Notes: generated by a model from the sequence alone, not told the origin. A DNA stretch of 64,000 nucleotides from JBCBKL01 sp038521825 (GCA_038521825.1 JBCBKL010000005.1:117125-181124); one strand, 5' to 3'. Counted from the stretch's first letter, positions 9,461-17,354 are shown. Numbers and translations: made by a program.

Positions 9461-9481
9461 AACGTCGGTCGATACAGGTTT

Positions 9482-9509
9482 CGTATAGGAAACACCACCG
9501 CCTTAGCAA
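9482..9509 (-). promoter_or_regulatory. Candidate sigma-70 promoter of the gcv operon
   Basis: On the minus strand TTGCTA and TATACG are spaced 16 bases apart. The -10 box ends 22 bases before the first base of riboswitch aptamer 1, which is where transcription of the riboswitch leader should begin. Confidence 0.5.
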
Positions 9510-9639
9510 GCCCTATCTCGAACAGACCTTCCATGGACGTGCACAAGAGACACGGGGTTAGGATCAGTCTCTCCAGGAGTGAAGACCTCCTCGGTTTCGA
9601 AAGAAGGTCCCTATGATCGGTTACTCATGAAATCTGCAG

Positions 9640-9998
9640 CTTGGCGATCACGCAAAAAATGATCATCGAGGTCGAGGCCGTGTCTAAATTGGCGGCGATT
9701 GGACGAGGCCCTTCCGCCGCCATCCCCGAGCAGATAATCACCTGGTTCGATCCGCACATCGCCGATCTGTATCAGCATATCTGTCGCCACTGGCAGCTGG
9801 CATCCGACGATATCTATGGGTGTATGGGGCGATACGCCAAGTCCGGAACCTGACATTCAGCAGGAAATTCGTATCGCGCACATGCCCATCCAGCACGCAG
9901 CCAAGAACTCCCTTCTTTTTCGGCGTTTCGGCCGATAACTCGCCCATCTGATCAAGGCCATGGATCTGCGGCTGGCACGTCTGTCCGACGTCAGCGCC
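9640..9998 (-). pseudogene. RraA-like (HMG/CHA aldolase family) gene remnant, frameshifted
   Basis: Two minus-strand frames give successive pieces of one RraA-family protein. Bases about 9998-9860 encode MGELSAETPKKKGVLGCVLD then GHVRDTNFLL. After a frame change near 9855 the second piece reads TPIDIVGCQLPVATD then IQIGDVRIEPGDYLLGD. Both ends are missing and the second piece loses similarity after about 9725. It lies downstream of the decayed ABC-importer fragments on the same strand, so it was probably part of that operon. The 5' part appears to be cut by the IS3 remnant at about 10000. Confidence 0.7.
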
Positions 9999-9999
9999 T

Positions 10000-10240
10000 A
10001 TGGGACAGTTCAGGTCGATTTGAAAAGAGAGGGTTTCTGGCACATCGTAACCACCAAGGAGTGGAGACAAGACAGAAACCCGGAACACGTAAAAGCCATG
10101 GCGAGAGAGTTGTTAAGGACATCCGCCGCGCGACACGCAAACAGTATTCTGCCGAAGAAAAGATCAGGATCGTGCTAGATGTCCTGAAGGGTGAGGAAAG
10201 CATTGCAGAGCTGTGCAGGCGCGAAGGCATCGCGATGTAG
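10000..10240 (+). mobile_element. Truncated IS3-family insertion sequence (left part)
   Basis: About 240 bases holding the start of an IS3-type orfA and its leader. The left boundary is placed where RraA similarity stops, near the TGGGACAGTTCAGG stretch. The right boundary is at the TAG at 10238-10240, where minus-strand permease similarity begins. orfB, the right terminal repeat and any target duplication are absent, so this is an inactive relic. Confidence 0.65.
10061..10240 (+). pseudogene. IS3-family transposase OrfA, N-terminal fragment
   Basis: A GTG-started frame of 59 residues includes VVKDIRRATRKQYSAEEKIR and GEESIAELCRREGIA, the helix-turn-helix start of IS3-group OrfA proteins. 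Intact OrfA continues with a Tyr-Tyr-x-Trp-Ser-Lys segment and a leucine zipper. Here it is cut right after GIAM by a stop at the junction with the permease fragment. No catalytic DDE subunit remains. Confidence 0.75.
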
Positions 10241-10458
10241 ATCAAGGGCAACGTGATGTGGCGAAAGACCTGCCAGTTGGAACAGCTTTCCTCCTTGGCG
10301 ACCTCGATCGGGTCGTTTGACCTGGCGAAATGGCCGGCAAGTATCACGATCGCGAAGATGGACGTACCCACCCAGTTCTCGGCGAAGGCGATCGTGAAAA
10401 AGGCGAGCCATCCTTCGACCAGAAACGGGGTGAGGTCCACGCCACGTTGCGCTAACAA
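10241..10458 (-). pseudogene. Sugar ABC transporter permease fragment (UgpA/MalF type)
   Basis: The minus-strand frame reads VEGWLAFFTIAFAENWVGTS, then FAIVILAG and an EAA-loop-like NWQVFRHITLPLI. That is the central membrane segment and cytoplasmic coupling loop of a binding-protein-dependent sugar permease. Only about 70 codons remain. Both the N-terminal helices and everything after the EAA loop are missing, with the IS3 remnant directly at the 3' side. With the adjacent binding-protein fragment it marks a former ABC import operon. Confidence 0.72.
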
Positions 10459-10498
10459 TCAAACCGGACCACCCGATGAGGGCACGCCAGCTTTTGTG

Positions 10499-10741
10499 TC
10501 ACGGGATCTCGACGGTGGCTCCTGTTGCCTCGTCCCTCTGAGGGATCAGCGTGTAGAGCGGCTGGTGCTTTGCACCTCCGATCAGTTTCACGCGCAACGT
10601 GTAGCCGTCAAAATTTCCGTATTCTTGGCAAATTGCGGTCCCGGCGATTGCCAAAGCGGCCACGCTCATTGCCCTGCTCTTCAAGATTTGGCCGTCAGAT
10701 CCTCCCGGATTGATAGCAAGCTTCATATTCGAGTGTGCCAT
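10499..10741 (-). pseudogene. ABC transporter solute-binding protein, N-terminal fragment
   Basis: An 80-codon minus-strand frame. It contains a signal-peptide-like stretch (RAMSVAALAIAGTAICQE), then YGNFDGYTLRVKLIGGAKHQ and PLYTLIPQRDEATGATVEI, the usual beginning of a mature extracellular sugar-binding protein. It ends at a stop directly after VEIP, where an intact protein would continue for more than 350 residues. It is divergent from the IclR-family gene, as expected for the first gene of the operon that regulator once controlled. Confidence 0.7.
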
Positions 10742-10760
10742 TTGTCTGTAAGTTGCATCC

Positions 10761-10790
10761 TTGTGACAATTTTTAGTTCGACTAGACTAA
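10761..10790 (+). promoter_or_regulatory. Promoter/operator region of the IclR-family gene
   Basis: TTGTGA (10761-10766) and TAGACT (10783-10788) are spaced 16 bases apart. An imperfect palindrome at 10773-10790 (TTAGT...ACTAA arms) overlaps the -10 box, 32 bases before the IclR start codon. This fits an autoregulatory operator placed between divergent genes. Confidence 0.4.
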
Positions 10791-10821
10791 TCAACGGTAA
10801 GAGGATTTAAGGTGGCTCGGA

Positions 10822-11592
10822 ATGGATGGCAGCGGGAAGTACCGCGCTCCGGCACTTGATAAGGGGCTCGACATCCTGGAGCTTCTAGCCGTTTCACCCT
10901 CCAGCATGGGTCAAGCTGAGATAGCGAAAGAACTCGGGCGGACGCCGAACGAACTCTATCGTATGCTCGATACCTTGATAAGCCGTCACTATGTGACCCG
11001 CTCCCCTGAGGGCGATCGGTACATGTTGTCGCTCAAGCTTCTGGAACTGGCGCACCGGAACCCACCCCACCGCCGCGTCCTTGACATCGCTGAGCCGCTG
11101 ATAAGTGCCCTGTGCATCGAGAGTGGGCAGTCAGCGCATCTCGTCCAGTGGGAAGACGGGGATGTTGTGATCGTTGCGTCGTTTTCCGCGCCGGGAAACT
11201 GGCGCCAGTCTCTTCGGACCGGGTCTGTCGTCGGGCTCTACAACACCGGCTCGGGTCGGGTCCTCGTTGCATTCCAAAAGTCTGATCGCCGGTTGGAGAT
11301 GATCCGGGATCACCGCCTTGTGCCCGGCGAGATTGAAATCGATCAGCGCGATTTCCTGGCGGAGATGGACACAATCAAATCGATGGGCTTCCTGGTCGAA
11401 CCGTCCGGCACTGTACGCGGTACTACAAATATCTCATTTCCCATACTCGGACCGAACGGGACCGCCATCGCCGCCTTGACGTGTCCTTATATCGAACGGA
11501 TTGACGGCTATCCGGCACCGGATATCGACGAGGTCACAAATATCGTCGGGGCTGCTGCGCGCGAATTGGGTCGCCAGATTGCCGGCGCCTGA
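10822..11592 (+). CDS. IclR-family transcriptional regulator
   Basis: A 256-residue regulator. The N-terminal winged helix-turn-helix is at residues 10-70 (ALDKGLDILELLA, then MGQAEIAKELGRTPNELYRM). It is followed by the IclR effector-binding domain (about 85-250), including the GTTNISFPILGPNG and ALTCPY segments. It lies 4 bases before an aldo/keto reductase and divergent from the relic ABC operon, so it probably controls local sugar catabolism, perhaps L-fucose-type sugars. A palindrome lies over its own promoter. Confidence 0.9.
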   Translation: MDGSGKYRAPALDKGLDILELLAVSPSSMGQAEIAKELGRTPNELYRMLDTLISRHYVTRSPEGDRYMLSLKLLELAHRNPPHRRVLDIAEPLISALCIESGQSAHLVQWEDGDVVIVASFSAPGNWRQSLRTGSVVGLYNTGSGRVLVAFQKSDRRLEMIRDHRLVPGEIEIDQRDFLAEMDTIKSMGFLVEPSGTVRGTTNISFPILGPNGTAIAALTCPYIERIDGYPAPDIDEVTNIVGAAARELGRQIAGA

Positions 11593-11595
11593 CCG

Positions 11596-12588
11596 ATGAG
11601 CCTGTCGAAAAGCACGTTATCGCGGTCCGGACTATCGATTTCGCAACTGGGGCTAGGCTGCGCAAGTCTGGCGGGGATTTTCCGACCGGTGGCAGAGGCC
11701 GACGCCCGTGACACCATCGCCCAAGCGCTCTTGGCCGGTATCACTTATTTCGACACCGCCCCATTTTATGGTCATGGCCTCTCGGAACGTCTGACCGGCG
11801 ACGGAGTGCGCGGGCAACCAGATGTGGTTCTATCATCAAAGGTCGGACGGCTTTTGCGCCCCGGACTGAACGACGACCCCGGTGCTTGGGTCACGGCACT
11901 GCCGTTCACGCCGGAATATGATTATTCCTATGACGGTGTAATGCGTAGTTTCGAGGATTCGCTGCAACGGACGGGCCTTGATCAGATCGACATTCTCTAC
12001 ATCCACGATATCGGCAACCTAACCCATGGCGACGACACAGGCCCGACACTGTTCGAAACAGCGATGAGCGGCGGTTACAAGGCGCTGGAGACTCTCAGAG
12101 ACAGTGGCGCAATCTCCGGCATCGGCCTTGGCGTGAACGAGGTTGCAGTATGCGAAGCAGCGCTGGAGCGGGGAGATTGGGATGTGTTCCTGCTGGCCGG
12201 GCGCTATACGCTCTTGGAACAAACACCGCTGAACGGTCTGCTTGCCGATTGTTGGGCCAGAGGCACTGACATCGTAGTCGGCGGGCCATTCAATTCCGGT
12301 GTCCTCGTCGGAGGCGACAGTTTTGACTACGGCACCATCCCGCCCTGTATCGCCGGAAAAGTGCGGGATATCAGCCGTGTTTGCACTGCCCATCACGTGC
12401 CGCTGCCAGCCGCAGCGCTTCAGTTTCCGCTCGCATATCCCGTTGTGAAAAGCGTCATTCCCGGCCCCCGCACGCCAAAGGAACTTGCCCAGATATGCGC
12501 TTGGTGGGATCACTATATCCCGCCTGCAATGTGGGACGATTTGAGAAGCGAGGGGCTGGTCGATGCCGACGCCCCTACACCTACCTGA
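11596..12588 (+). CDS. Aldo/keto reductase, D-threo-aldose (L-fucose) 1-dehydrogenase-like
   Basis: A 330-residue AKR-fold protein. The catalytic Asp and Tyr lie in YFDTAPFYGHGLSE near residues 50-60. LDQIDILYIHDIGN matches the strand carrying the active-site His. Length and the downstream fuconolactonase-like hydrolase match NAD(P)-dependent L-fucose/D-arabinose 1-dehydrogenases, which oxidise the sugar to its lactone. It starts 4 bases after the IclR gene. Assignment to fucose rests on gene order and family, not on substrate residues. Confidence 0.83.
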   Translation: MSLSKSTLSRSGLSISQLGLGCASLAGIFRPVAEADARDTIAQALLAGITYFDTAPFYGHGLSERLTGDGVRGQPDVVLSSKVGRLLRPGLNDDPGAWVTALPFTPEYDYSYDGVMRSFEDSLQRTGLDQIDILYIHDIGNLTHGDDTGPTLFETAMSGGYKALETLRDSGAISGIGLGVNEVAVCEAALERGDWDVFLLAGRYTLLEQTPLNGLLADCWARGTDIVVGGPFNSGVLVGGDSFDYGTIPPCIAGKVRDISRVCTAHHVPLPAAALQFPLAYPVVKSVIPGPRTPKELAQICAWWDHYIPPAMWDDLRSEGLVDADAPTPT

Positions 12589-12599
12589 CGGAGGCGCAA

Positions 12600-13427
12600 A
12601 TGCGGATCGATGCCCACCACCATCTCTGGACAATTGCCCGCGGCGATTACGGCTGGATGAGCCCCGATCTCGGGCCAATCTATCGCGACTTCACAGCAGA
12701 GGATCTTGCGCCCTTGCTGGCCGAGGCTGGGATCGACCAGACCATTCTGGTTCAGGCTGCCGATACGGTTGCGGAAACTGAATTCATGCTGTCACTGGCA
12801 GGCGAAACGCCATTTGTCGCGGGTGTTGTCGGGTGGGTGGACATGGAAGCGCCTCATGCCATCGCCACACTGGAGCGACTTGCGAAGAACCCACATTTCA
12901 AGGGCATCCGCCCCATGATTCAGGACATCACCGATGACGACTGGATACTGCGACCGGCGTTGGACCGGACTTTCGAGGCGCTCGCCGCAATGGATCTGCG
13001 ATTTGACGGATTGGTGCTGCCGCGCCACCTCCCGCGCTTGCTGCGTCGTCTTGAACGGCATCCCGAGCTGAAATGCGTCATCGATCATGGCGCAAAACCA
13101 GCGCTGGCAACTGGAGACCTAGACGACTGGTCGAGGGATATGACGCGCCTTGCCAATCAAACGACCGCCTATTGCAAGCTTTCAGGCCTGGTGACTGAAA
13201 TCGGCCCGAACTGGGGCCTGGCGCAGCTCGCGCCAGCACGTGATACGATCCTCGAGGCTTTTGGCGCCGAACGGACCATGTTCGGCAGCGATTGGCCCGT
13301 TCTGAACTTGGCGTCAGATTATCAGACGTGGGTCAACACGGCCGAAACGCTTGTTTCGGATTTGTCCGATACGGAACGCGTGGCGCTGTGGGGCGGAACA
13401 GCGGCGGAATTCTACGGCACAGCGTAA
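12600..13427 (+). CDS. Amidohydrolase, L-fuconolactonase-like
   Basis: A 275-residue amidohydrolase_2 protein starting at an ATG preceded by GGAGGCGC. The metal-site HxH appears as RIDAHHHLW at residues 2-10 and the C-terminal Asp motif as FGSDWPV. This cog3618 family includes L-fucono-1,5-lactonase and rhamnono-lactonase. Coupled to the dehydrogenase upstream (11-base gap), it would open the lactone to the aldonate. The next pathway enzymes (dehydratase, KDF aldolase) are not in the window. Confidence 0.82.
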   Translation: MRIDAHHHLWTIARGDYGWMSPDLGPIYRDFTAEDLAPLLAEAGIDQTILVQAADTVAETEFMLSLAGETPFVAGVVGWVDMEAPHAIATLERLAKNPHFKGIRPMIQDITDDDWILRPALDRTFEALAAMDLRFDGLVLPRHLPRLLRRLERHPELKCVIDHGAKPALATGDLDDWSRDMTRLANQTTAYCKLSGLVTEIGPNWGLAQLAPARDTILEAFGAERTMFGSDWPVLNLASDYQTWVNTAETLVSDLSDTERVALWGGTAAEFYGTA

Positions 13428-14003
13428 TTGAACCGCCAAACGGACCCTCGCCGTGGTAACATGAGAAGACGCACCGACAAAAAACCCGCATCGGTCGTCT
13501 TGATCATTTGTCGATCGGCAAAGTGCATCTTCATGCGGATCAAAGGCGTGCTCCGTGGCGCGCCGCTCGGTCCGCGCTGGCCGCAGCGATCGTCTGCGGA
13601 CCACAGCAATTCCAGGCTGTTCACGATAGGCTTTAGGAGATGCTCGGGCCGCGGAGCGGCGTCAGATCTCAAAAAATTGCGGAGGAACTTGAGCTCGACT
13701 TCGAGCCGATTGAAACGGGGATGAACGATGATGCCATAGCTACGCGCATCAACTTCAACCGCGAACTAGCAATAGCGCCTGATGTTTTGGGAATTCCTGC
13801 TGTAGTAACGAGACACCGCGTAGCCTTTGCGTCAACTGATGACGGAGCTTTGGTTCAATCGATAAAGGTCTTCTTGACCACGAGGTGTTTTGGTTCGAAG
13901 TTGGTGCCTTCTTGGAGACCATGTGCCTCGCAAAGCTCCATGCTATCCTTGTTCAAGGCAATGCTCCGGCAGATCATGCTCGATCTGCGTCAGGCGACCA
14001 CTT
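13428..14003 (+). other. Gene-poor remnant region
   Basis: No open frame here shows recognisable protein similarity, and no frame has a credible start with a ribosome site. Short open stretches on both strands are interrupted by stops. It lies between the fuconolactonase-like gene and the integrase remnant, so it is probably decayed mobile-element sequence. Confidence 0.4.
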
Positions 14004-14243
14004 CAGGGGGCATCCCGGGCATAGGGGTTCTTTAGCTGCCGACCCTCGGGTTCAATCGAGACATGCGGCACATCGCAGTTGAACAGGATCGTCTCCGGTG
14101 TCAACGCTGCGTCCTCGGACGGTCGGTAGCCGGTGCTGATCATCCCCAGGAGCAGGGCGCCCGCCTCGACTCCCTGGATACCGGCGCGGTATCCAGCGGC
14201 GAAGGCGGTAGAGACGGCCTCACTTCGCGATGCTCATTGCGGA
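14004..14243 (-). pseudogene. Tyrosine-recombinase (integrase) fragment next to tRNA-Ser
   Basis: The minus-strand frame open over about 80 codons includes GALLLGMISTGYRPSEDAAL, with the box-I Arg context (TGYRPSE), then CDVPHVSIEPEGRQLKN with the expected beta-hairpin lysine region. It matches the start of the catalytic domain of phage/island integrases. Frames are closed by stops on both sides, and no HxxR or tyrosine box follows. It lies 114 bases from the 3' end of tRNA-Ser, the usual place of an island integrase. Confidence 0.62.
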
Positions 14244-14356
14244 CAAATCCCAAGTTGTGCCGCAAATCAAGCGGACCAAACACCGCCATCAGCGCGAAGG
14301 CGCCGAATTCCGGTCTACTATCAGTATGTTGGGAAGGGTCGCCTAGAGCCCAAAAA

Positions 14357-14446
14357 TGGCGGAGAGACAGGGATTCGAACCCTGGGTACCCGTGAAGGTA
14401 CAACGGTTTTCGAGACCGCCCCGTTCGACCACTCCGGCACCTCTCC
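14357..14446 (-). tRNA. tRNA-Ser (anticodon CGA)
   Basis: On the minus strand the sequence folds as a class II tRNA. The acceptor stem GGAGAGG pairs with TCTCTCC, followed by discriminator G and an encoded CCA. The anticodon loop is CTCGAAA, giving anticodon CGA. There is a long variable arm, and the T arm is CAGGGTTCGAATCCCTG. It is about 90 bases. Its 3' end faces the integrase remnant. Confidence 0.96.
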
Positions 14447-14464
14447 GCGGGGGTCTGGCCTGCC

Positions 14465-14493
14465 CCTTTAGTGGGAACGGCAAAACCTTGCAA
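14465..14493 (-). promoter_or_regulatory. Candidate promoter of tRNA-Ser
   Basis: On the minus strand TTGCAA and TAAAGG are spaced 17 bases apart, with the -10 box ending about 18 bases before the mature 5' end of the tRNA. Confidence 0.4.
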
Positions 14494-14586
14494 GGCTGCA
14501 ATAACGCCGGATGTCGCCTTACGGGAAATTTAATGGACCTCGGGCGCGGATGGCATAATCTTAACGGAGCAACAACAAGGTGACCC

Positions 14587-15414
14587 ATGTCTTTCGTTCG
14601 TATGTTTGCCATCTCGCTTGCCCTCCTCGCGGGTTCAGCTGTCTCTGCGCTTGCCGCCGATCGGGTCAAGCTGGAGGATTTCCTCGAAATCACAGGCTTT
14701 GACGTCGCGCTGGAAAGCATCCGACTATCCGCGGAATCAGCTCCCCAGATGATCGGCGTCGCGCCCGAGGCTTTCGGGTCGGAGTGGCGACGGCTCGCCA
14801 ATGACGTCTTTGATACCGAGGTGATGCACGATCTCGCGCTCGACATCCTCGAAGAGACGCTGGCAGACGATCTTCTGGACCACGCGGCGGCGTTCTATGC
14901 CAGCGATTTTGGTCAGCGGATCGTCGAGGCCGAGAACGCCGCGCATCTCTTTGAAGACGATGCGCTGAAATCCGAAAGCGGGTCGGCCATTCTTGCCGCC
15001 CTTGAACGCATCGAAAGCCCGCGGCTCGACTACCTCAACCGGATGAATGCGGCCAGCGGCAGCGCCGAGTCGTCGGTCAAGGCCATTCAGGAAATTCAGG
15101 TCCGGTTTATCATGGCCGCATCGGGCGCTGGTGTGATCGACTTGCGCATGGACGAACCTGATCTGCGCGAAGCGTTGCGGGCCGATGAAGAGGCTATGCT
15201 TGAATCGATCAAGGCGTCGGCGCTGGAAGGTGCAGCATATACCTATCAGTCGTTCTCGGACGAAGAGACGCTGCTCTACGCAGAGGCGCTGGAACATCCC
15301 AAAATGCGCGAAGTCTACGAATTGATGAACGCCGTCCAATACGAGGTGATGGCCAACCGGTTCGAGGCGCTGGCGGGCGCCATGACCCGCCTGCGTCCCA
15401 GTGAGGAGCTCTGA
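14587..15414 (+). CDS. DUF2059-domain exported protein
   Basis: A 275-residue protein with a clear signal peptide (MFAISLALLAGSAVSALA, about residues 6-23). Two acidic helical DUF2059-like repeats follow, around residues 75-140 (LETLADDLLDHAAAFYASDF) and in the C-terminal third (LEHPKMREVYELMNAVQYEV). It is expected in the periplasm. The family's function is unknown. Its stop overlaps the start of a second DUF2059 gene (TGATG), so the pair is likely co-translated. Confidence 0.8.
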   Translation: MSFVRMFAISLALLAGSAVSALAADRVKLEDFLEITGFDVALESIRLSAESAPQMIGVAPEAFGSEWRRLANDVFDTEVMHDLALDILEETLADDLLDHAAAFYASDFGQRIVEAENAAHLFEDDALKSESGSAILAALERIESPRLDYLNRMNAASGSAESSVKAIQEIQVRFIMAASGAGVIDLRMDEPDLREALRADEEAMLESIKASALEGAAYTYQSFSDEETLLYAEALEHPKMREVYELMNAVQYEVMANRFEALAGAMTRLRPSEEL

Positions 15415-16208
15415 TGGCATTCCTGCGGGCAGCCTTTTTCCTGATCTGCCTGCCGCTGATGACCTGGGCCGGTCCGGCGCATGACCGCCTCCTCGAAGCC
15501 GTCCGGATCGATGAACAGCTCGCGGTCATCTCGGCCGAGGGTCTGGCGGGTGCACAACACATTGACGAAACATTGCTCGAAGGGGCCGGGGGCGGCGTTT
15601 GGACCGAGCAGGTTCAACAGCTTTATGCGCCTGCGCGTCTCAGGCCTATGATCCGGGAACAGATGACCGAGGTGTTGGATGATGATCCGGCCCTTGCTGT
15701 CGCATCCTTTTTCGAGAGCGCAGAGGGGCAAAGGATTATCGAGGTCGAGCTGTCCGGGCGGCAGGCGTTTCTTGACCCCGAACTTGAAGAGGCTGCGCGC
15801 GGCCTCGCTGCCGGTCATGAGAAGTCCGGGCTGGTCACGCAGTTTCTCGAGGTTAACAACCTTCTCGATCTGAATGTCGACGCGGGTCTCAATTCCGATT
15901 TGCAGTTCCTGCAGGGGCTAAGCCAAGGCGGTGCGCTGGACATGGACGAGACCGAGATGCTGGAGTCGGTCTGGTCCGAAGAGCCTGCGATGCGGATCGA
16001 GGTTTCGGGCTGGTTGACAGCCTATTACACGCTGGTCTTCTCGGCCCTTTCGGATATCGAGATCGAGACCTATATCGCGTTCTCGGAAACCGAGAGCGGA
16101 CGGGCCTATAACGGGGCGTTGTTCGAGGCCTTTAATCATGTCTTTGAGGACGTCGCATTTGGGCTGGGACAGAGTGCGGCGCTCTTCATCACCGACAACG
16201 AAATCTGA
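15414..16208 (+). CDS. DUF2059-domain exported protein (second copy)
   Basis: A 264-residue acidic protein with a signal peptide (FLRAAFFLICLPLMTWAG). It has the same two-part helical layout as the upstream gene: EQMTEVLDDDPALAVASFFE, then SDIEIETYIAFSETESGRAY near the C-terminus. Similar length, neighbouring position and shared architecture suggest an old tandem duplication with strong divergence. A partnership in the periplasm is possible, but no activity can be assigned. Confidence 0.78.
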   Translation: MAFLRAAFFLICLPLMTWAGPAHDRLLEAVRIDEQLAVISAEGLAGAQHIDETLLEGAGGGVWTEQVQQLYAPARLRPMIREQMTEVLDDDPALAVASFFESAEGQRIIEVELSGRQAFLDPELEEAARGLAAGHEKSGLVTQFLEVNNLLDLNVDAGLNSDLQFLQGLSQGGALDMDETEMLESVWSEEPAMRIEVSGWLTAYYTLVFSALSDIEIETYIAFSETESGRAYNGALFEAFNHVFEDVAFGLGQSAALFITDNEI

Positions 16209-16218
16209 CCTTTCCGGC

Positions 16219-16247
16219 TTGACTTCAAAGGGCGATCCGAGGATAAG
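16219..16247 (+). promoter_or_regulatory. Candidate promoter of rplU-rpmA
   Basis: TTGACT and GATAAG are separated by 17 bases, leaving a leader of about 130 bases before the L21 start codon. Confidence 0.5.
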
Positions 16248-16384
16248 CCCGCATCTCGGGCCAGCCAGTGCTGGCCTGAATTGATTCAACTCCGCCCGAT
16301 CAAGGCGCGCTGTCCGCGGTGGCCCAGTGCCGAAACGCCCGAATGTCCGGGGACCAAACGACGCGGTAAATGAAGGAAAGACAG

Positions 16385-17044
16385 ATGTTCGCGGTTATGA
16401 AAACCGGCGGCAAGCAGTACAGGGTTCAGGCGGGCGACACGCTCCGCGTTGAAAAACTGGCAGCCGCAGCAGGTGACAAGGTTCAATTCAACGATGTGCT
16501 GATGCTGGGCGGTGACAAAACCGTCGTCGGCGCCCCCGTCGTGGCCGACGCAGCCGTTCAGGCCGAGGTGATCGACCAGATCCGTGGCGAAAAGCTCATC
16601 AACTTCGTCAAGCGGCGTCGTAAGCACAGCTCGAAGCGCACAAAGGGTCATCGCCAGTACCTGACACTGGTTCGCGTAACAGACATCCTTGCGTCCGGCG
16701 CGGACAAGTCCGGTGTGATGGCGGCCGTAGGCGCTGGCTCTGCAGTAGAGGCACCGACTGCGGCGGCTCCAGCCAAGAAAGCCGCCCCGAAGAAAGCGGC
16801 TAACGCCGAAGCGCCCAAGGCAGAGGCCCCCAAGGCCGACGCCGCAGTTGATGATCTGAAAAAGCTTTCGGGCGTTGGCCCGGCGCTTGAGAAAAAGCTG
16901 CACGAAAACGGCGTCACCACCTTTGCCCAGATCGCGGCATGGACGGAAGACGACGTTGCTGCTATGGACGAGAAGCTGTCGTTCAAGGGCCGGATCGAGC
17001 GTGAAGGCTGGATCGAACAGGCCAAAGAACTGGCTAAAGGCTAA
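16385..17044 (+). CDS. rplU: 50S ribosomal protein L21 with helix-hairpin-helix C-terminal extension
   Basis: A 219-residue product, about twice the usual L21. Residues 1-102 are L21 (MFAVMKTGGKQYRV at the start, KRRRKHSSKRTKGHRQ near 75-90). Residues 103-155 form an Ala/Lys/Pro/Glu-rich linker. Residues 156-219 hold a helix-hairpin-helix-like domain (LKKLSGVGPALEKKL, then TTFAQIAAWTEDDV). The ATG at 16385 is preferred over an upstream in-frame ATG because it gives the standard L21 start. It is followed 11 bases later by rpmA. Such fusions occur in Rhodobacterales; the tail's role is unclear. Confidence 0.95.
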   Translation: MFAVMKTGGKQYRVQAGDTLRVEKLAAAAGDKVQFNDVLMLGGDKTVVGAPVVADAAVQAEVIDQIRGEKLINFVKRRRKHSSKRTKGHRQYLTLVRVTDILASGADKSGVMAAVGAGSAVEAPTAAAPAKKAAPKKAANAEAPKAEAPKADAAVDDLKKLSGVGPALEKKLHENGVTTFAQIAAWTEDDVAAMDEKLSFKGRIEREGWIEQAKELAKG

Positions 17045-17055
17045 GGAGAGAGAGA

Positions 17056-17325
17056 ATGGCACACAAGAAAGCAGGCGGTTCCTCCCGTAACGGACGCGAC
17101 TCAGCGGGCCGTCGTCTTGGCGTCAAGCTTTATGGCGGTCAGGCCGCGATTCCGGGCAATATCATCGTGCGCCAGCGCGGCACCAAGTTCTGGCCGGGCC
17201 AGGGTGTCGGCATCGGCAAGGATCACACGATCTTCGCGACAGTCGAAGGTGCGGTGACGTTCCACAAAGGGCTCAAAGGCCGCACGTTTATCTCGGTCCT
17301 CCCTCAAGCGGAGGCCGCTGAGTAA
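17056..17325 (+). CDS. rpmA: 50S ribosomal protein L27
   Basis: An 89-residue L27 with the conserved N-terminus MAHKKAGGSSRNGRDSAGRR and GNIIVRQRGTKFWPG. The protein contributes to the peptidyl-transferase centre region. It lies directly after rplU, the universal arrangement, with an AAGGAGAGAG ribosome site. A strong hairpin terminator follows. Confidence 0.98.
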   Translation: MAHKKAGGSSRNGRDSAGRRLGVKLYGGQAAIPGNIIVRQRGTKFWPGQGVGIGKDHTIFATVEGAVTFHKGLKGRTFISVLPQAEAAE

Positions 17326-17354
17326 GCCGAACCTAGACAGGTAAAAGAATTACC

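Noticed and set aside
9222..9561. Open frames on both strands over the gcv leader
   Set aside because: The sequence is explained by the tandem glycine riboswitch, and the frames have no protein similarity.
14356..14583. Plus-strand frame crossing tRNA-Ser (start MAERQGFEPW)
   Set aside because: A well-known annotation artefact produced by translating the antisense of a tRNA-Ser gene.
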